From assembly GCA_027489895.1 (NCBI GenBank), contig JAIXZD010000327.1:1-37239 (forward strand): a DNA stretch of 37,239 nt, given 5' to 3'. Shown here in pieces: positions 15,579-23,135 of the stretch. How positions within the stretch are numbered: position 1 is the first letter of the stretch; the number at the start of each line of letters is the position of its first letter. The stretch is from Planctomycetaceae bacterium. GTDB lineage: Bacteria > Planctomycetota > Planctomycetia > Planctomycetales > Planctomycetaceae. Below the pieces are notes generated by a model that saw only the letters and a program-made list of their open reading frames with translations, searched no databases and was not told the DNA's origin. The position numbers and the translations under genes were made by a program.

Positions 15579-17027
15579 ATGGATGTCGTGCTTTGGGATA
15601 CACGTCACGGCGGGGCCTACAAAGACTTCGCGGGCGGGTTTGGCGTCGGGACGTTTCGCGGCCAAAGCTGGCGGGCGAAGATCATCGAAGCCCAATACCG
15701 CGGCGATTACCGCTCGCCGCCACTCGCGTTTGGGTACCTGGCCGCGCAGTTGCGGGCGAAGGGGCATGACGTCCGCTACGCGCTGGATGAGTTCCCGCAG
15801 GCCGATGTCTACATCTTCAACCCCGCCCTGATGACGCTGCCTTACGAACGGCAGCAGATGCGGGTGATTGCCGAACGGTTCCCTCAAGCCCGGCTGCTGG
15901 TGGTGGGCCAGGTCGCCAGCACGATGCCTGAAGAGTTCGACGGCGTGCCGGTGACGGTGCTCAACGGCGAGCCGGAACAACTGGGCGTGCTCTGGGAGAC
16001 GGTGCTCGAGACGCCGCTGGAACGGCAGGTGATCGGCACGGTCAAGACGCTGGATGATCTACCATTCCCCGACTGGGCGCCGTTTCCGCATGCGAAGTTC
16101 CGTGTCACGTACGACTTCTGGAAGTTCCCGACGGGGTACATCCAGTCGAGCCGGGGCTGTGCGCTGTCGTGCAGCTACTGCCCGTACATCATTCTGGAAA
16201 ACAAGGTGCGTGCCCGCAGTCCCGAGAGCGTGGGGGCCGAGCTTCGGCAGCAGATCGAACGGTTCGGGTTTCAGTCGTTCAAATTCCGTGACCCGCTGTT
16301 TGGCACCAAGAAAAAGCAGATCGAGGGGATCGTCGACGAGATTGGTCGGCTGCCGCGCAAGATTCAGTTCTCGGTGGAAAGCCGGATCGAGATTCTGACG
16401 TACGACGTGGTGAAGATGCTGAGTGAAGTCGGGCTGACGAGCGTGACGGTGGGGATTGAAACGCCGAGCGTCGACACGCTGAAGAAGTACAAACGGGCTC
16501 CGATTAAAGACGACAAGCAGAATGCGTTTGTCGACATGTGCCGGGGCTTGGGGGTGCGGGTGGTGTCGGGCTTTATGATCGGGTTTCCGGAAGACACTCG
16601 CGAGACGGTCCGGCAGGTGCTGCGGTATGCGAAACAGGTCAACCCGTTCGCGGCGAACTTCAACATCTGCACGCCTTACCCGGGAACGCACTGGATGACC
16701 GAGGTGAGTGACCAGGTCGCGAGTCGGGACTGGAGCCGGTACGACGTCTACACGCCGAACATGAAGTACCAGCACCTGACGACGGACGAGGTGACGGCGC
16801 TGCATGAGAAATGCTTCACGCAGTACTACTTCCGTTGGGATTATTTGAAGGCGAACTGGCGGTTCCTGCTGCCGGGGGTTTCGGCGTTGTTCCCGGCGAA
16901 GGCGGCGCCTGAGGCGGTTGTGGGTGCGGAGACGAAGGCGAAGATACCGGCCCCGCACTTGGGGGCGATGCTGCCTGTGATCACCAATGAGAGTGCGGCG
17001 GGTGCGAGCTGCTCGAACCACGAGTAG
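15579..17027 (+). CDS. B12-binding-like domain plus radical SAM enzyme
   Basis: A 482-residue protein. The N-terminal 145 residues form a Rossmann-like region of the cobalamin-binding type (PPLAFGYLAAQLRAKGHDV, VYIFNPAL, LLVVGQVAS), but there is no DxHxxG motif, so cobalamin would bind base-off without the histidine or not at all. The radical SAM core follows at about 182-400 with the iron-sulfur motif SRGCALSCSYC (Cys194, Cys198, Cys201), then FKFRDPLFG, SVTVGIETPS and SGFMIGFPEDT, which are the usual later strands. This layout is that of the BchE/hopanoid-modifying class (methyltransferases, cyclases). The final 60 residues are low complexity. No partner genes are adjacent, so the substrate is unknown. 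It has its own divergent promoter region and is followed by a long repeat-containing gap. Confidence 0.87.
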   Translation: MDVVLWDTRHGGAYKDFAGGFGVGTFRGQSWRAKIIEAQYRGDYRSPPLAFGYLAAQLRAKGHDVRYALDEFPQADVYIFNPALMTLPYERQQMRVIAERFPQARLLVVGQVASTMPEEFDGVPVTVLNGEPEQLGVLWETVLETPLERQVIGTVKTLDDLPFPDWAPFPHAKFRVTYDFWKFPTGYIQSSRGCALSCSYCPYIILENKVRARSPESVGAELRQQIERFGFQSFKFRDPLFGTKKKQIEGIVDEIGRLPRKIQFSVESRIEILTYDVVKMLSEVGLTSVTVGIETPSVDTLKKYKRAPIKDDKQNAFVDMCRGLGVRVVSGFMIGFPEDTRETVRQVLRYAKQVNPFAANFNICTPYPGTHWMTEVSDQVASRDWSRYDVYTPNMKYQHLTTDEVTALHEKCFTQYYFRWDYLKANWRFLLPGVSALFPAKAAPEAVVGAETKAKIPAPHLGAMLPVITNESAAGASCSNHE

Positions 17028-17410
17028 GGCTTTGTCACCGCAAATCAACCGGGGTAGCGGACGTCGAGAGACTTCCGGGAAGGCGGGTTCACGTTCGGCG
17101 GAAATCTTACGATTTCCGCTACACCGCTTCATCGACGCAACGCCCGTTTTCGAGGCGTGTCGCACCACTCGTGCCGGGGACGAGTTTGTGTGGCTTTGTC
17201 TAACGCGACGGACTCAGGATTCTGCCAGGCGAGCTCGTGAAGGGGGGGCGAGGGGCGGCTGCCTTTGGCGAATCGCTGTTGGCGTGGGGTTTTTGGCCCG
17301 CGTACACTGTCTGGACGTCGCCTGTCCGGGCTGACCGGGTGACCGGTCGTGATGGGCGTCACGCGGGGCCGAGTGGTGCCGTGGCGAATGGTTTCGGGGA
17401 GTGAGTCGAC
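17028..17410. other. 383-base intergenic region with inverted family B repeats
   Basis: A forward, decayed family B repeat (gtagcggacgtcgagagact, 17054 onward) and a reverse copy (cggaaatcttacgatttccg, 17099 onward, ending ctac at 17122) flank about 20 bases. The remainder, up to GGGGAG (17395-17400) before the next ATG, has no recognised promoter or gene. Confidence 0.5.
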
Positions 17411-19408
17411 ATGGCTGCGTTCGAGGTTCCGTGTCCCCAATGCGGGATGAAACTGAAGGTTCCCGATCGCAGCTATCTGGGCAAGAAAGCCAAGTGCGGC
17501 GGCTGCGAGCATCGGTTCATCATCGAAGAGCAGACGGTCGCGGACGAAGTCGACTTCCAGTTGGCGCAACCCGCCGGCGAGGGAAGCTCGACAATGGTGG
17601 GTGTGTTCGCACGCTATGTCGCCGACGATGCCCCCGCGACGCCACACCCCTCTTCCGTGCGCGCGGGGAAACCGGTCGCGCGGCCGCCAGTTCAGCCGAT
17701 CACTCCAGCTCCCACGGCTCCTGTGCAAGGGGTTTTGCCCGCGGGTGACAACGGGTTGGGGTTTGACCCGGGACTCGGTTTTCCGATCGGCGGCCCGGTC
17801 GCTTCCACGGGTGCCACGACGTACCGCCGCAAGAAACGCGGGTCGGGACTGTGGGTGACGATGCTGGTTGTACTGGCGATCGCGGGTGGGGCAGGGTATT
17901 GGGCGCTGAACCAGCCGGCCCCGGTCAAGGGAACCGGAGCTGGGAAAGAGGCGGGCAAGGGCGCGGGCAAGACGGCGAAGAAGGCGAAGTCGGACAAATC
18001 GAAATCGGCGGTGGCGGATGGGTCGGAGAAGGCGGGGTCGGAACCCGACGTGGCTGCCGGAGAATTTGAGCAGGCGGCGGGCGGCAAGCCGATCGATCTG
18101 ATTCTCGTCCCGAGTGGTGCGTATGCGGTGATCCATGTGCGGCCGGCGGAGCTGTGGGCGAAGGGCGGGACGGCGGAGGAGGTGCAGGCCTGTCTGGGTC
18201 CGCTTGGGAAATGGGCGGCGACCGAGATTGAGCGGGTCTGTTTTCTGCCGCCCGCGGAGATCGAAGAGGCGGTGATTGCCTTCATCCCGACGACGAAGGG
18301 GCAGGCTCCGGAGCTGTGCGTCGTTGTGCGGGCGAAGAAGGAGCTGAAACGTTCGGCTCTGCTTGACCAGTTCAATGGCGAGCAGATGGATGACCTCGGG
18401 CGGCCGTACATCAAGGGGGACAAGCTCGCCTACCTCATTCTGGATGGCAAGACGTTCGCGGCCTGTCCGGCGACGCTGGCGGCCGAGATGGTGGAAGCGG
18501 CCGACAAGCCGGCCATCATTCAGGATTCGATGCAGGAACTGCTCTACAAGACCGATCGCGCTCAGCATGTGACGCTGGTGTTCATGCCGGCGGCCGTTCG
18601 CGAGGATGTGCCGTTTCTGGCGCCGGTCGCGACGTCGCTTCTCAATCATCTGCTGGACTGGTTCGGCGATGATGTCGAGGGGGTGGCGTGGAGTGCGAAT
18701 CTGGGCGAGAAGTTTGAGAGCCGGTTGCTGCTGCGGAATGCGGTCGTGACGACGACGAAATCGCTGGCCTCGTCGGTTGCGGGGAAGCTGAAGCAGACGC
18801 CGCATGATCTGCTGGAGGTGGTTCAGAAATCGCATCCCCGGCAGTTGGGGCGACGGAAGGTGATCGGCCGGTTCCCGGCGATGACGCAGGTGTTTGCGAA
18901 GTCGACGCGGCTCACCATGGGGCCGCGACTGGTGGCACTGGAGACGACGCTGCCCGAGCGGGCGGGGCCGAATTTGGCGCTGGCGTCGCTGTTAACGTGG
19001 GATGCCGTCCAACAGCCGGACTATGGGGTCGAGCGGGCGCAGCCTGCGGAGCCGAGTGCGGCGCCGTCGGCCGCGCCGGCGGGGACGATTCCGGAACGGC
19101 TGGCGAAGGTGATTTCGGTCGACTTCCGCGACGAGTTTTTGTACTCGGCCCTCGACTTCATCGGGGAAGAGACCGGGACAAAGTTCAAGCTGGAAGGGAA
19201 CGACCTCAAGCTGGCGGGGATCACCCAGAACGAACGGCAGACGTTCAAGATGGACAACCAGCCGGGGACGGCGGTCCTGTTCTCGATGCTGGACAAGAAG
19301 GGGATGTGCATCGTCATCGACGAGAAAGCGAAGCTGGTGATCGTGACGACGAAGGTGTCGGCGAAGGAGAAGGGGCTGACGACGTTTGCGCTGGAGCCGC
19401 CGAAGTAG
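17411..19408 (+). CDS. Membrane protein with N-terminal zinc ribbon and C-terminal STN/secretin-N-like domain
   Basis: A 665-residue protein with unusual architecture. Residues 6-36 are an MJ0042-type zinc ribbon (Cys8, Cys11, Cys29, Cys32). A Pro-rich linker leads to basic RRKKR (139-143) and one transmembrane segment (about 146-166, LWVTMLVVLAIAGGAGYWAL), which by the positive-inside rule puts the zinc ribbon in the cytoplasm and the remainder outside. A Lys/Gly/Ala-rich spacer (173-203) is followed by a large alpha/beta region that I do not recognise. The last 100 residues (560-665) resemble the secretin/TonB short N-terminal (STN) domain: ISVDFRDEFLYSALDFIGEE, QTFKMDNQPGTAVLFSML, KGMCIVIDEKAKLVIV. 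GGGGAG precedes the ATG by 10 bases. A role in envelope sensing or assembly is inference; no secretin channel is adjacent. Confidence 0.75.
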   Translation: MAAFEVPCPQCGMKLKVPDRSYLGKKAKCGGCEHRFIIEEQTVADEVDFQLAQPAGEGSSTMVGVFARYVADDAPATPHPSSVRAGKPVARPPVQPITPAPTAPVQGVLPAGDNGLGFDPGLGFPIGGPVASTGATTYRRKKRGSGLWVTMLVVLAIAGGAGYWALNQPAPVKGTGAGKEAGKGAGKTAKKAKSDKSKSAVADGSEKAGSEPDVAAGEFEQAAGGKPIDLILVPSGAYAVIHVRPAELWAKGGTAEEVQACLGPLGKWAATEIERVCFLPPAEIEEAVIAFIPTTKGQAPELCVVVRAKKELKRSALLDQFNGEQMDDLGRPYIKGDKLAYLILDGKTFAACPATLAAEMVEAADKPAIIQDSMQELLYKTDRAQHVTLVFMPAAVREDVPFLAPVATSLLNHLLDWFGDDVEGVAWSANLGEKFESRLLLRNAVVTTTKSLASSVAGKLKQTPHDLLEVVQKSHPRQLGRRKVIGRFPAMTQVFAKSTRLTMGPRLVALETTLPERAGPNLALASLLTWDAVQQPDYGVERAQPAEPSAAPSAAPAGTIPERLAKVISVDFRDEFLYSALDFIGEETGTKFKLEGNDLKLAGITQNERQTFKMDNQPGTAVLFSMLDKKGMCIVIDEKAKLVIVTTKVSAKEKGLTTFALEPPK

Positions 19409-19735
19409 TCGGTTTTGGAGGGGGGGCCGCTGCGCGGGGGGAAGCCTCACGGTTTCCGCTACCATAAGGTGAGGGACGCGGATGCCGTTTTGGCAGGCGG
19501 GGCGGCGGGTGCGGCGATTTCACCCTGGCAGCTCGTGTCTGTAACGTGAATCAGTTCAATCAGTTACGATTGTCACTGCGATTCGCCTGGGCTCGCAAAC
19601 GTCCCGGTACACCATTTGCCTCTCAATGAGGCGTCTGTGCCGCGCGTGTGACAAACTCATGCTGTGGCGAGGTGCGGGCGGGCCGGGCGGGATTGAGCGC
19701 GAAGTTGGGGGCGAATCCGAAGAGGCGGCGGCAAC
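19409..19735. other. 327-base region upstream of the heat-shock protein genes
   Basis: It contains a reverse family B hairpin (19438-19462), an operator-like site at 19541-19567 and a small hairpin GCCTC-N5-GAGGC (19617-19631). I find no CIRCE element and no clear sigma-32-type promoter. GAAGAGG lies about 10 bases before the ATG at 19736. Confidence 0.5.
19541..19567. promoter_or_regulatory. Candidate operator upstream of the sHsp genes
   Basis: GTAAC (19541-19545) and GTTAC (19563-19567) form an inverted repeat. Between them AATCAGTT occurs twice as a direct repeat with a 9-base period (19549-19556, 19558-19565), and TGAATCAGTTCA is itself an imperfect palindrome. The symmetry and relative AT-richness in a GC-rich setting suggest a protein-binding site about 170 bases before the first sHsp start. 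Confidence 0.4.
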
Positions 19736-20290
19736 ATGGCGTTGTTTCAGTGGGGACAGGGCTGGGAGCCATTTGGCGACCTGGAGCGGCACGTCGAGCA
19801 GATGCTGGCGACGATGCGTCAGTCTTTGCCCACGCTGCGCGTCCAGCGGGCCTATCCACCGCTCAATCTGGCGGAACTGGAGCAGGAGTACCTGCTGACG
19901 GCCAAGGTGCCGGGGATGTCGCCGGCGCAACTGGACCTGACAGTGAGCGAGGGGATGCTCACGCTGCGGGGGGAACGGGGTCGTCCGGAGGGAGTTCGGG
20001 ACGACGAGTTCCGCCGCCACGAGCGATACTGGGGCCGCTGGGAGCGGTCGGTCGCGCTGCCGGAACGAGTCGTCTTGGACCGGATCAGTGCGGAAGTAAG
20101 CGACGGGCTGCTGGTGGTGCATTTGCCGAAGGCGATTGAAGGTCGGGCGCGGCAGATTGTGATCTCGACGGGAGAACCGCTCGGGGACGAGTCGCGAACG
20201 TTGTCGGCGGCATTGGCCGCTGTGGAGTCGGACGCTGGTGGACTGGCGACGGGTCGAGCGACGTTCGGCGCGGGAGGCGTGGAATCATGA
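19736..20290 (+). CDS. Small heat-shock protein (Hsp20/alpha-crystallin), first of three
   Basis: A 184-residue sHsp, an ATP-independent holdase that keeps unfolding proteins soluble. The alpha-crystallin domain spans about 42-131: PPLNLAELEQEYLLTAKVPG, then LDLTVSEGMLTLRGER, an RWERSVALPE strand, and the signature VSDGLLVVHLPK (121-132), which is the A.x.x.nGvL motif. A short IVI (141-143) after the domain fits the C-terminal IxI that docks in oligomers, followed by an unusually long tail of about 40 residues. The stop overlaps the next sHsp start by four bases (ATGA), so the first two are coupled. Genes of this sort are normally heat- or envelope-stress induced; the region upstream carries an operator-like site. 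Confidence 0.9.
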   Translation: MALFQWGQGWEPFGDLERHVEQMLATMRQSLPTLRVQRAYPPLNLAELEQEYLLTAKVPGMSPAQLDLTVSEGMLTLRGERGRPEGVRDDEFRRHERYWGRWERSVALPERVVLDRISAEVSDGLLVVHLPKAIEGRARQIVISTGEPLGDESRTLSAALAAVESDAGGLATGRATFGAGGVES

Positions 20291-20775
20291 CGCAGTGGCC
20301 TTCCGACGATGCTGTGACTCCCGCGGCCACGCCACTTGGTGGCTCGGAGGGTGTGGTGCCGGGCGATTCGGCGGGGCGGGCGGAACCGGTTCCCGTGCGG
20401 TCGATTCCGGCCTCAGGCGAGGCACCGCCCCCGCCTCTGTCTCGCTCGGCCGTGATGCCGCCGATCGACATCTACGAGACGGACGAAGGTCTCGTGCTGA
20501 TTGCCGATCTGCCGGGCGTGTCTCCGCCCACGCTGGAACTGCAGGTCCAGGACAACCGGCTGACGCTCTTGGGGCGGGTCGAGAAGTATCCGGGGGAAGA
20601 GGGCCTGCTGCGGCATGAGGAGTTCGAACAGGCCGACTATCTGAGGTCGTTCATTCTGTCGGAGGAAGTCGACCACGAGCGGATCAGTGCGAAGCTGGTG
20701 AATGGCGTGCTGGAGGTACGGCTGCCGCGGATGCCGAAAGCACCGCCCCGACGGATTCAGGTGACGGCCCAGTAG
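20287..20775 (+). CDS. Small heat-shock protein (Hsp20/alpha-crystallin), second of three
   Basis: A 162-residue sHsp that begins within the last codon of the previous gene (ATGA overlap). The first 55 residues are Pro/Gly/Ala-rich and likely disordered; the alpha-crystallin domain runs about 58-148 with MPPIDIYETDEGLVLIADLP, LELQVQDNRLTLLGR, YLRSFILSEEVD and the signature LVNGVLEVRLPR (137-148). The C-terminus has IQV (157-159), a candidate IxI anchor. Sequence is clearly different from its neighbours, so this is not a recent duplication. Coupling with the first gene suggests co-assembly of hetero-oligomers, as in bacteria with paired sHsps; this is inferred. Confidence 0.9.
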   Translation: MTQWPSDDAVTPAATPLGGSEGVVPGDSAGRAEPVPVRSIPASGEAPPPPLSRSAVMPPIDIYETDEGLVLIADLPGVSPPTLELQVQDNRLTLLGRVEKYPGEEGLLRHEEFEQADYLRSFILSEEVDHERISAKLVNGVLEVRLPRMPKAPPRRIQVTAQ

Positions 20776-20807
20776 AGCTGTGGGATTGTTCGCGAGGCGG
20801 CGGAGGT

Positions 20808-20884
20808 GTAGCGGAAGCCGTGAGGCTTCCCCGTGGTGGCTTCCCTGGTGGCAACGTCTTGGGAAGCCTCACGGCTTCCGCTAC
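20808..20884. repeat. Inverted pair of family B hairpin repeats
   Basis: gtagcggaagccgtgaggct (20808 onward) and its reverse copy gggaagcctcacggcttccg (20861 onward, ending ctac at 20884) face each other across about 28 bases. Each copy folds alone, and the two can pair with each other over about 24 bases. The structure lies between the second and third sHsp genes and could attenuate or stabilise the message there. Confidence 0.75.
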
Positions 20885-20969
20885 CACCTGCTCTTGGCGG
20901 CGCGTATCGGGCAGGACGAACGGCGGGATGTGGGGTTGAGGCGCGAGACCTTTTTCAAGGGAGACCGAC

Positions 20970-21425
20970 ATGACCGAGTCCAGCAGTTCGCCGATTGACC
21001 GGTTGCGGGGCGAGTTGAATCGGGTGGTGGACGCCGTGCGGTTGCAGGGCGAGAAGGCGCTCGATGCGCTGAATCTCAATCCGATGCGGGGTCCGTGGCA
21101 TCCCGCGGTCGACATTCTGGAGAAGACCGATCAGGTGCAGGTGGTGGTTGACCTGCCGGGCGTTGACCCGACGACGGTCGAGGTGCTGCTCGTCGCGAAC
21201 ATGCTGACGATTCGCGGCAGCCGGGCGGTGGGGGCAAGCCAGGGGACGGAAGTACGGGCGGAGCGTCCCGCGGGCTCGTTCGAGCGGGCGATTCCGCTGC
21301 CCTCGGCCGTGGAATCGGATGAAGTCGACGCCCAGGCGAAATGGGGCGTGCTGACGATCACGCTGCAGAAGCGGAAAGAGTCGCCACCGCTGAGCGTGCG
21401 GGTGGCGGTGCAGAACCGGGAGTGA
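20970..21425 (+). CDS. Small heat-shock protein (Hsp20/alpha-crystallin), third of three
   Basis: A 151-residue sHsp. After a short amphipathic N-terminal helix (LRGELNRVVDAVRLQGEKAL), the alpha-crystallin domain spans about 43-133: WHPAVDILEKTDQVQVVVDL, TVEVLLVANMLTIRGSR, SFERAIPLPSAVE and the signature AKWGVLTITLQK (123-134), in which Trp-Gly replaces the usual Asn-Gly. VRV and VAV near the end (143-147) could serve as the IxI anchor. The ATG has GGGAG 7 bases upstream. It is separated from the second sHsp by 194 bases containing an inverted pair of hairpin repeats, so it may be read through or have its own promoter. The three sHsps are diverged. Confidence 0.88.
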   Translation: MTESSSSPIDRLRGELNRVVDAVRLQGEKALDALNLNPMRGPWHPAVDILEKTDQVQVVVDLPGVDPTTVEVLLVANMLTIRGSRAVGASQGTEVRAERPAGSFERAIPLPSAVESDEVDAQAKWGVLTITLQKRKESPPLSVRVAVQNRE

Positions 21426-21437
21426 GTGGTTTTGGGG

Positions 21438-21506
21438 AACCACCAAGGCACGAAGGCACCAAGGAGAGGCAGGTTAAGGCAGGCGAGCAGACCCAGTGAG
21501 GGGCGG
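21438..21506 (+). repeat. Family A repeat fused to family C repeat
   Basis: aaccaccaaggcacgaaggc then accaaggagaggcaggttaa is family A; it runs directly into ggcgagcagacccagtgagg, a decayed family C copy. It lies between the convergent third sHsp gene and the pspA-like gene. Confidence 0.65.
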
Positions 21507-21578
21507 TGGGAGTTGGCACCAGGTGATTTTTGCTGGGTGGTGCTGACGGGGGATTGAGATCTGAAGTTGGGCGTCTTT

Positions 21579-21601
21579 GGAACGCTCACGCGTTCCGCTA
21601 C
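21579..21601 (-). repeat. Family B hairpin repeat (reverse)
   Basis: ggaacgctcacgcgttccgc then tac: GGAACGC pairs with GCGTTCC around TCAC. It sits 34 bases beyond the 3' end of the minus-strand pspA-like gene. Confidence 0.7.
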
Positions 21602-21634
21602 GGATTTACGCCACCGGGATTTCGAACGCTCGCG

Positions 21635-22186
21635 TTAGCTGAGTTGTTGTTTCAGGGCGGCGAGTTCGGCTTCGATTTCGTCGCGTTTGCTGCTGTCGAC
21701 GGCGTGCCAGGGGTCGGTCGCGATGTGCTGTTCGGCGAGGAGAATGTCGGGCGTAGCGCGACCGGCGGCGATTTCATCGCGAAGACGGATCGCTTCGGCG
21801 TAGCGGGCTTCGATCGCGCGCAGCACGGTCTGCAGGTGGTCGCGGGTTTTGAGGGCCGCGGCGAGCTGCTGCTTCAGCCCGGCGGTGAGGTCGGTCAGTT
21901 CGCGTTTGCGGAGGAGGGCGAGGCGGGCCTGGTCTTCGCTGCCGGCCGCGAGCGCGGTTTTGGCGCGGGCGCCCCAGGTTTCGATCTCGGTGTGGTTGGC
22001 CGCGAGATCGGCTTCGAGACGGGTGAGCTGCAGGCTGGCGGCGGTGGCGCTGCGGCGTGCCCCGGCGACGCCCTGCTCGACCTCGCCCACGATGGCCTGG
22101 ATCGTTTCGAAGCGGTTGTCTGTTTCATGCAGGAGCGAAGAGAGGCTGCAGGAAATGATGTCGCTGAGGCGAGAGAAGTAGGGCAT
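21635..22186 (-). CDS. PspA/IM30-family coiled-coil protein
   Basis: A 183-residue protein that is nearly all helix after the start. The N-terminus MPYFSRLSDIISCSLSSLLH is the amphipathic helix a typical of PspA/IM30/Vipp1, which binds stressed inner membrane; the long heptad-rich hairpin follows, including ARLALLRKRELTDL, equivalent to the conserved 'AR.ALLRK.EL' patch. It is shorter than E. coli PspA (about 222 residues), lacking some of the later helices. The family protects membrane integrity by forming rod- or ring-like polymers related to ESCRT-III. Its position next to three sHsps and downstream of an ECF sigma factor fits an envelope/protein stress role, which is inferred. Confidence 0.75.
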   Translation of the reverse strand: MPYFSRLSDIISCSLSSLLHETDNRFETIQAIVGEVEQGVAGARRSATAASLQLTRLEADLAANHTEIETWGARAKTALAAGSEDQARLALLRKRELTDLTAGLKQQLAAALKTRDHLQTVLRAIEARYAEAIRLRDEIAAGRATPDILLAEQHIATDPWHAVDSSKRDEIEAELAALKQQLS

Positions 22187-22239
22187 GGGGTCTCAGGTCG
22201 GCGAAAGGGGGCCGGGGGATTGGAGGATGTGGGCTAGGT

Positions 22240-22308
22240 CGGTTGAAGCCGGGGACGAGCGGGATGGTGGTTGCGGGCTGGTGAGCAGTGGTGGGCAGTG
22301 CCCAACCT
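22240..22308 (+). repeat. Dispersed palindromic repeat, family E (copy 2)
   Basis: ggttgaagccggggacgagc through gtggtgggcagtgcccaacc is collinear with 26566-26637 and with the reverse complement of 251-300. The palindromic core TGGGCAGTGCCCA is intact; the outermost arm bases have decayed. Confidence 0.7.
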
Positions 22309-22327
22309 GGTGCTCTATCCATCGATT

Positions 22328-22450
22328 GGTGTCAGGTCGCGTCAGAACGGAGCAAGTCAAAAGTCAAAAGGAAAAAGTCAAAAGTGATGGTGTCGGGCAG
22401 GCCCGACCTGTTTTTTGCATGACTTGGATCGACAGACGGACGACCGCGCC
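22328..22450 (+). repeat. Long composite family D repeat (copy at 22.3 kb)
   Basis: The stretch tggtgtcaggtcgcgtcaga, tandem gtcaaaagg-type units, gtgatggtgtcgggcaggcc, and ttggatcgacagacggacga is collinear over about 120 bases with 25789-25910, differing by scattered substitutions and small indels. A shorter version lies at 13216. It contains a terminator-like hairpin. No terminal repeats or target duplications were seen. Confidence 0.75.
22392..22416 (+). terminator. Terminator-like hairpin carried by the family D repeat
   Basis: GTCGGG (22392-22397) and CCCGAC (22402-22407) form a perfect 6-base stem with a 4-base loop, followed by CTG and six Ts (22411-22416). It is oriented for the + strand although both neighbours are minus-strand genes, so it probably blocks antisense transcription or is simply part of the repeat. 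The second copy (25853-25878) has one stem mismatch and an interrupted T-run. Confidence 0.45.
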
Positions 22451-22535
22451 TGCGGAGTGAGTCGCGCTGTAGCGGGGGAACGCTGGTTGGGGGCTGTCGG
22501 TTCATGGAAAATGGGTGTTGGAGCGGATGTCGAGG

Positions 22536-23135
22536 TCAGTCGTCGTGGTGGTTTTCGGGGAGAGCGCCCTGGATTCCGAGGTCGGCGAGTCGCTCGCGGA
22601 GCTTTTCGCGGGCGAGCCTCAGGCGGCTTTTGGTGGTCGAGGTGCTGGTTTCGAGCACATGGGCCACTTCGGGCAGCGGCATCTCGGAGAAATGATGCAG
22701 GGTGAAGGTGAGCCGTTGCTCCTCGGGCAGTTCCGCGAGCAGCTTGTCGACGATGCGGGACAGTTCGTGTTGATCGGCTTCGTCTTCGGGAGATTCGACG
22801 CCGGAGACAACCGAGGCGAGCGGGTCGTCGTCTTCACTGTCAGGCCCCACGGCGCGGATCAGGGCGTCGCGCCGCTGGCGACGGATCGTGTCGATGAGGT
22901 GATTGCGGGCGAGGCGAAACAGCCACCCGCGAAACCGGCCGGAGGGGAGGTAATCCCACGCCTGGTCGTAGACTTTGAGCAGCGTATCCTGGGTGAGATC
23001 TTCGGCGAGCTGGCGGTCGCGGGTGTTGGCGTAGAAGAAGCCGAACAGCGCTCCCTGGTAACGCTGAACAAGGGCGTTGAAGGCCCAGGTCTGCATTTCC
23101 TGGACCTTGACCATCAGCTCGTCGTCGTCAATCAT
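22536..23135 (-). CDS. ECF-type RNA polymerase sigma-70 family factor
   Basis: From the ATG at 23135 the product is 199 residues, the usual ECF length. Sigma region 2 spans about 18-88 (AFNALVQRYQGALFGFFYAN, DLTQDTLLKVY at 46-56, FRGWLFRLARNHLIDTIRRQ) and region 4 about 125-182 (LLAELPEEQRLTFTLHHFSE, PLPEVAHVLETSTSTTKSRL, RLAREKLRERL). Region 3 is absent, as expected. A TTG at 23237 in the same frame would add 34 residues of low-complexity sequence; neither start has a clear Shine-Dalgarno, so the N-terminus is uncertain. No anti-sigma gene with a zinc-binding or membrane anti-sigma domain is adjacent. The pspA-like gene follows on the same strand and is a natural candidate target. Confidence 0.9.
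   Translation of the reverse strand: MIDDDELMVKVQEMQTWAFNALVQRYQGALFGFFYANTRDRQLAEDLTQDTLLKVYDQAWDYLPSGRFRGWLFRLARNHLIDTIRRQRRDALIRAVGPDSEDDDPLASVVSGVESPEDEADQHELSRIVDKLLAELPEEQRLTFTLHHFSEMPLPEVAHVLETSTSTTKSRLRLAREKLRERLADLGIQGALPENHHDD

Larger units (their letters stand above)
22187..22535. other. 349-base intergenic region filled by composite repeats E and D
   Basis: It lies between the ECF sigma gene and the pspA-like gene, both on the minus strand. Family E (22240-22308) and family D (22328-22450) copies follow each other almost without a break. I see no convincing promoter for the pspA-like gene. Confidence 0.55.

Noticed and set aside
17129-18835. 568-codon minus-strand frame opposite the zinc-ribbon protein
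   Set aside because: Arg-rich shadow; the + strand frame encodes a zinc ribbon, a membrane helix and an STN-like domain.
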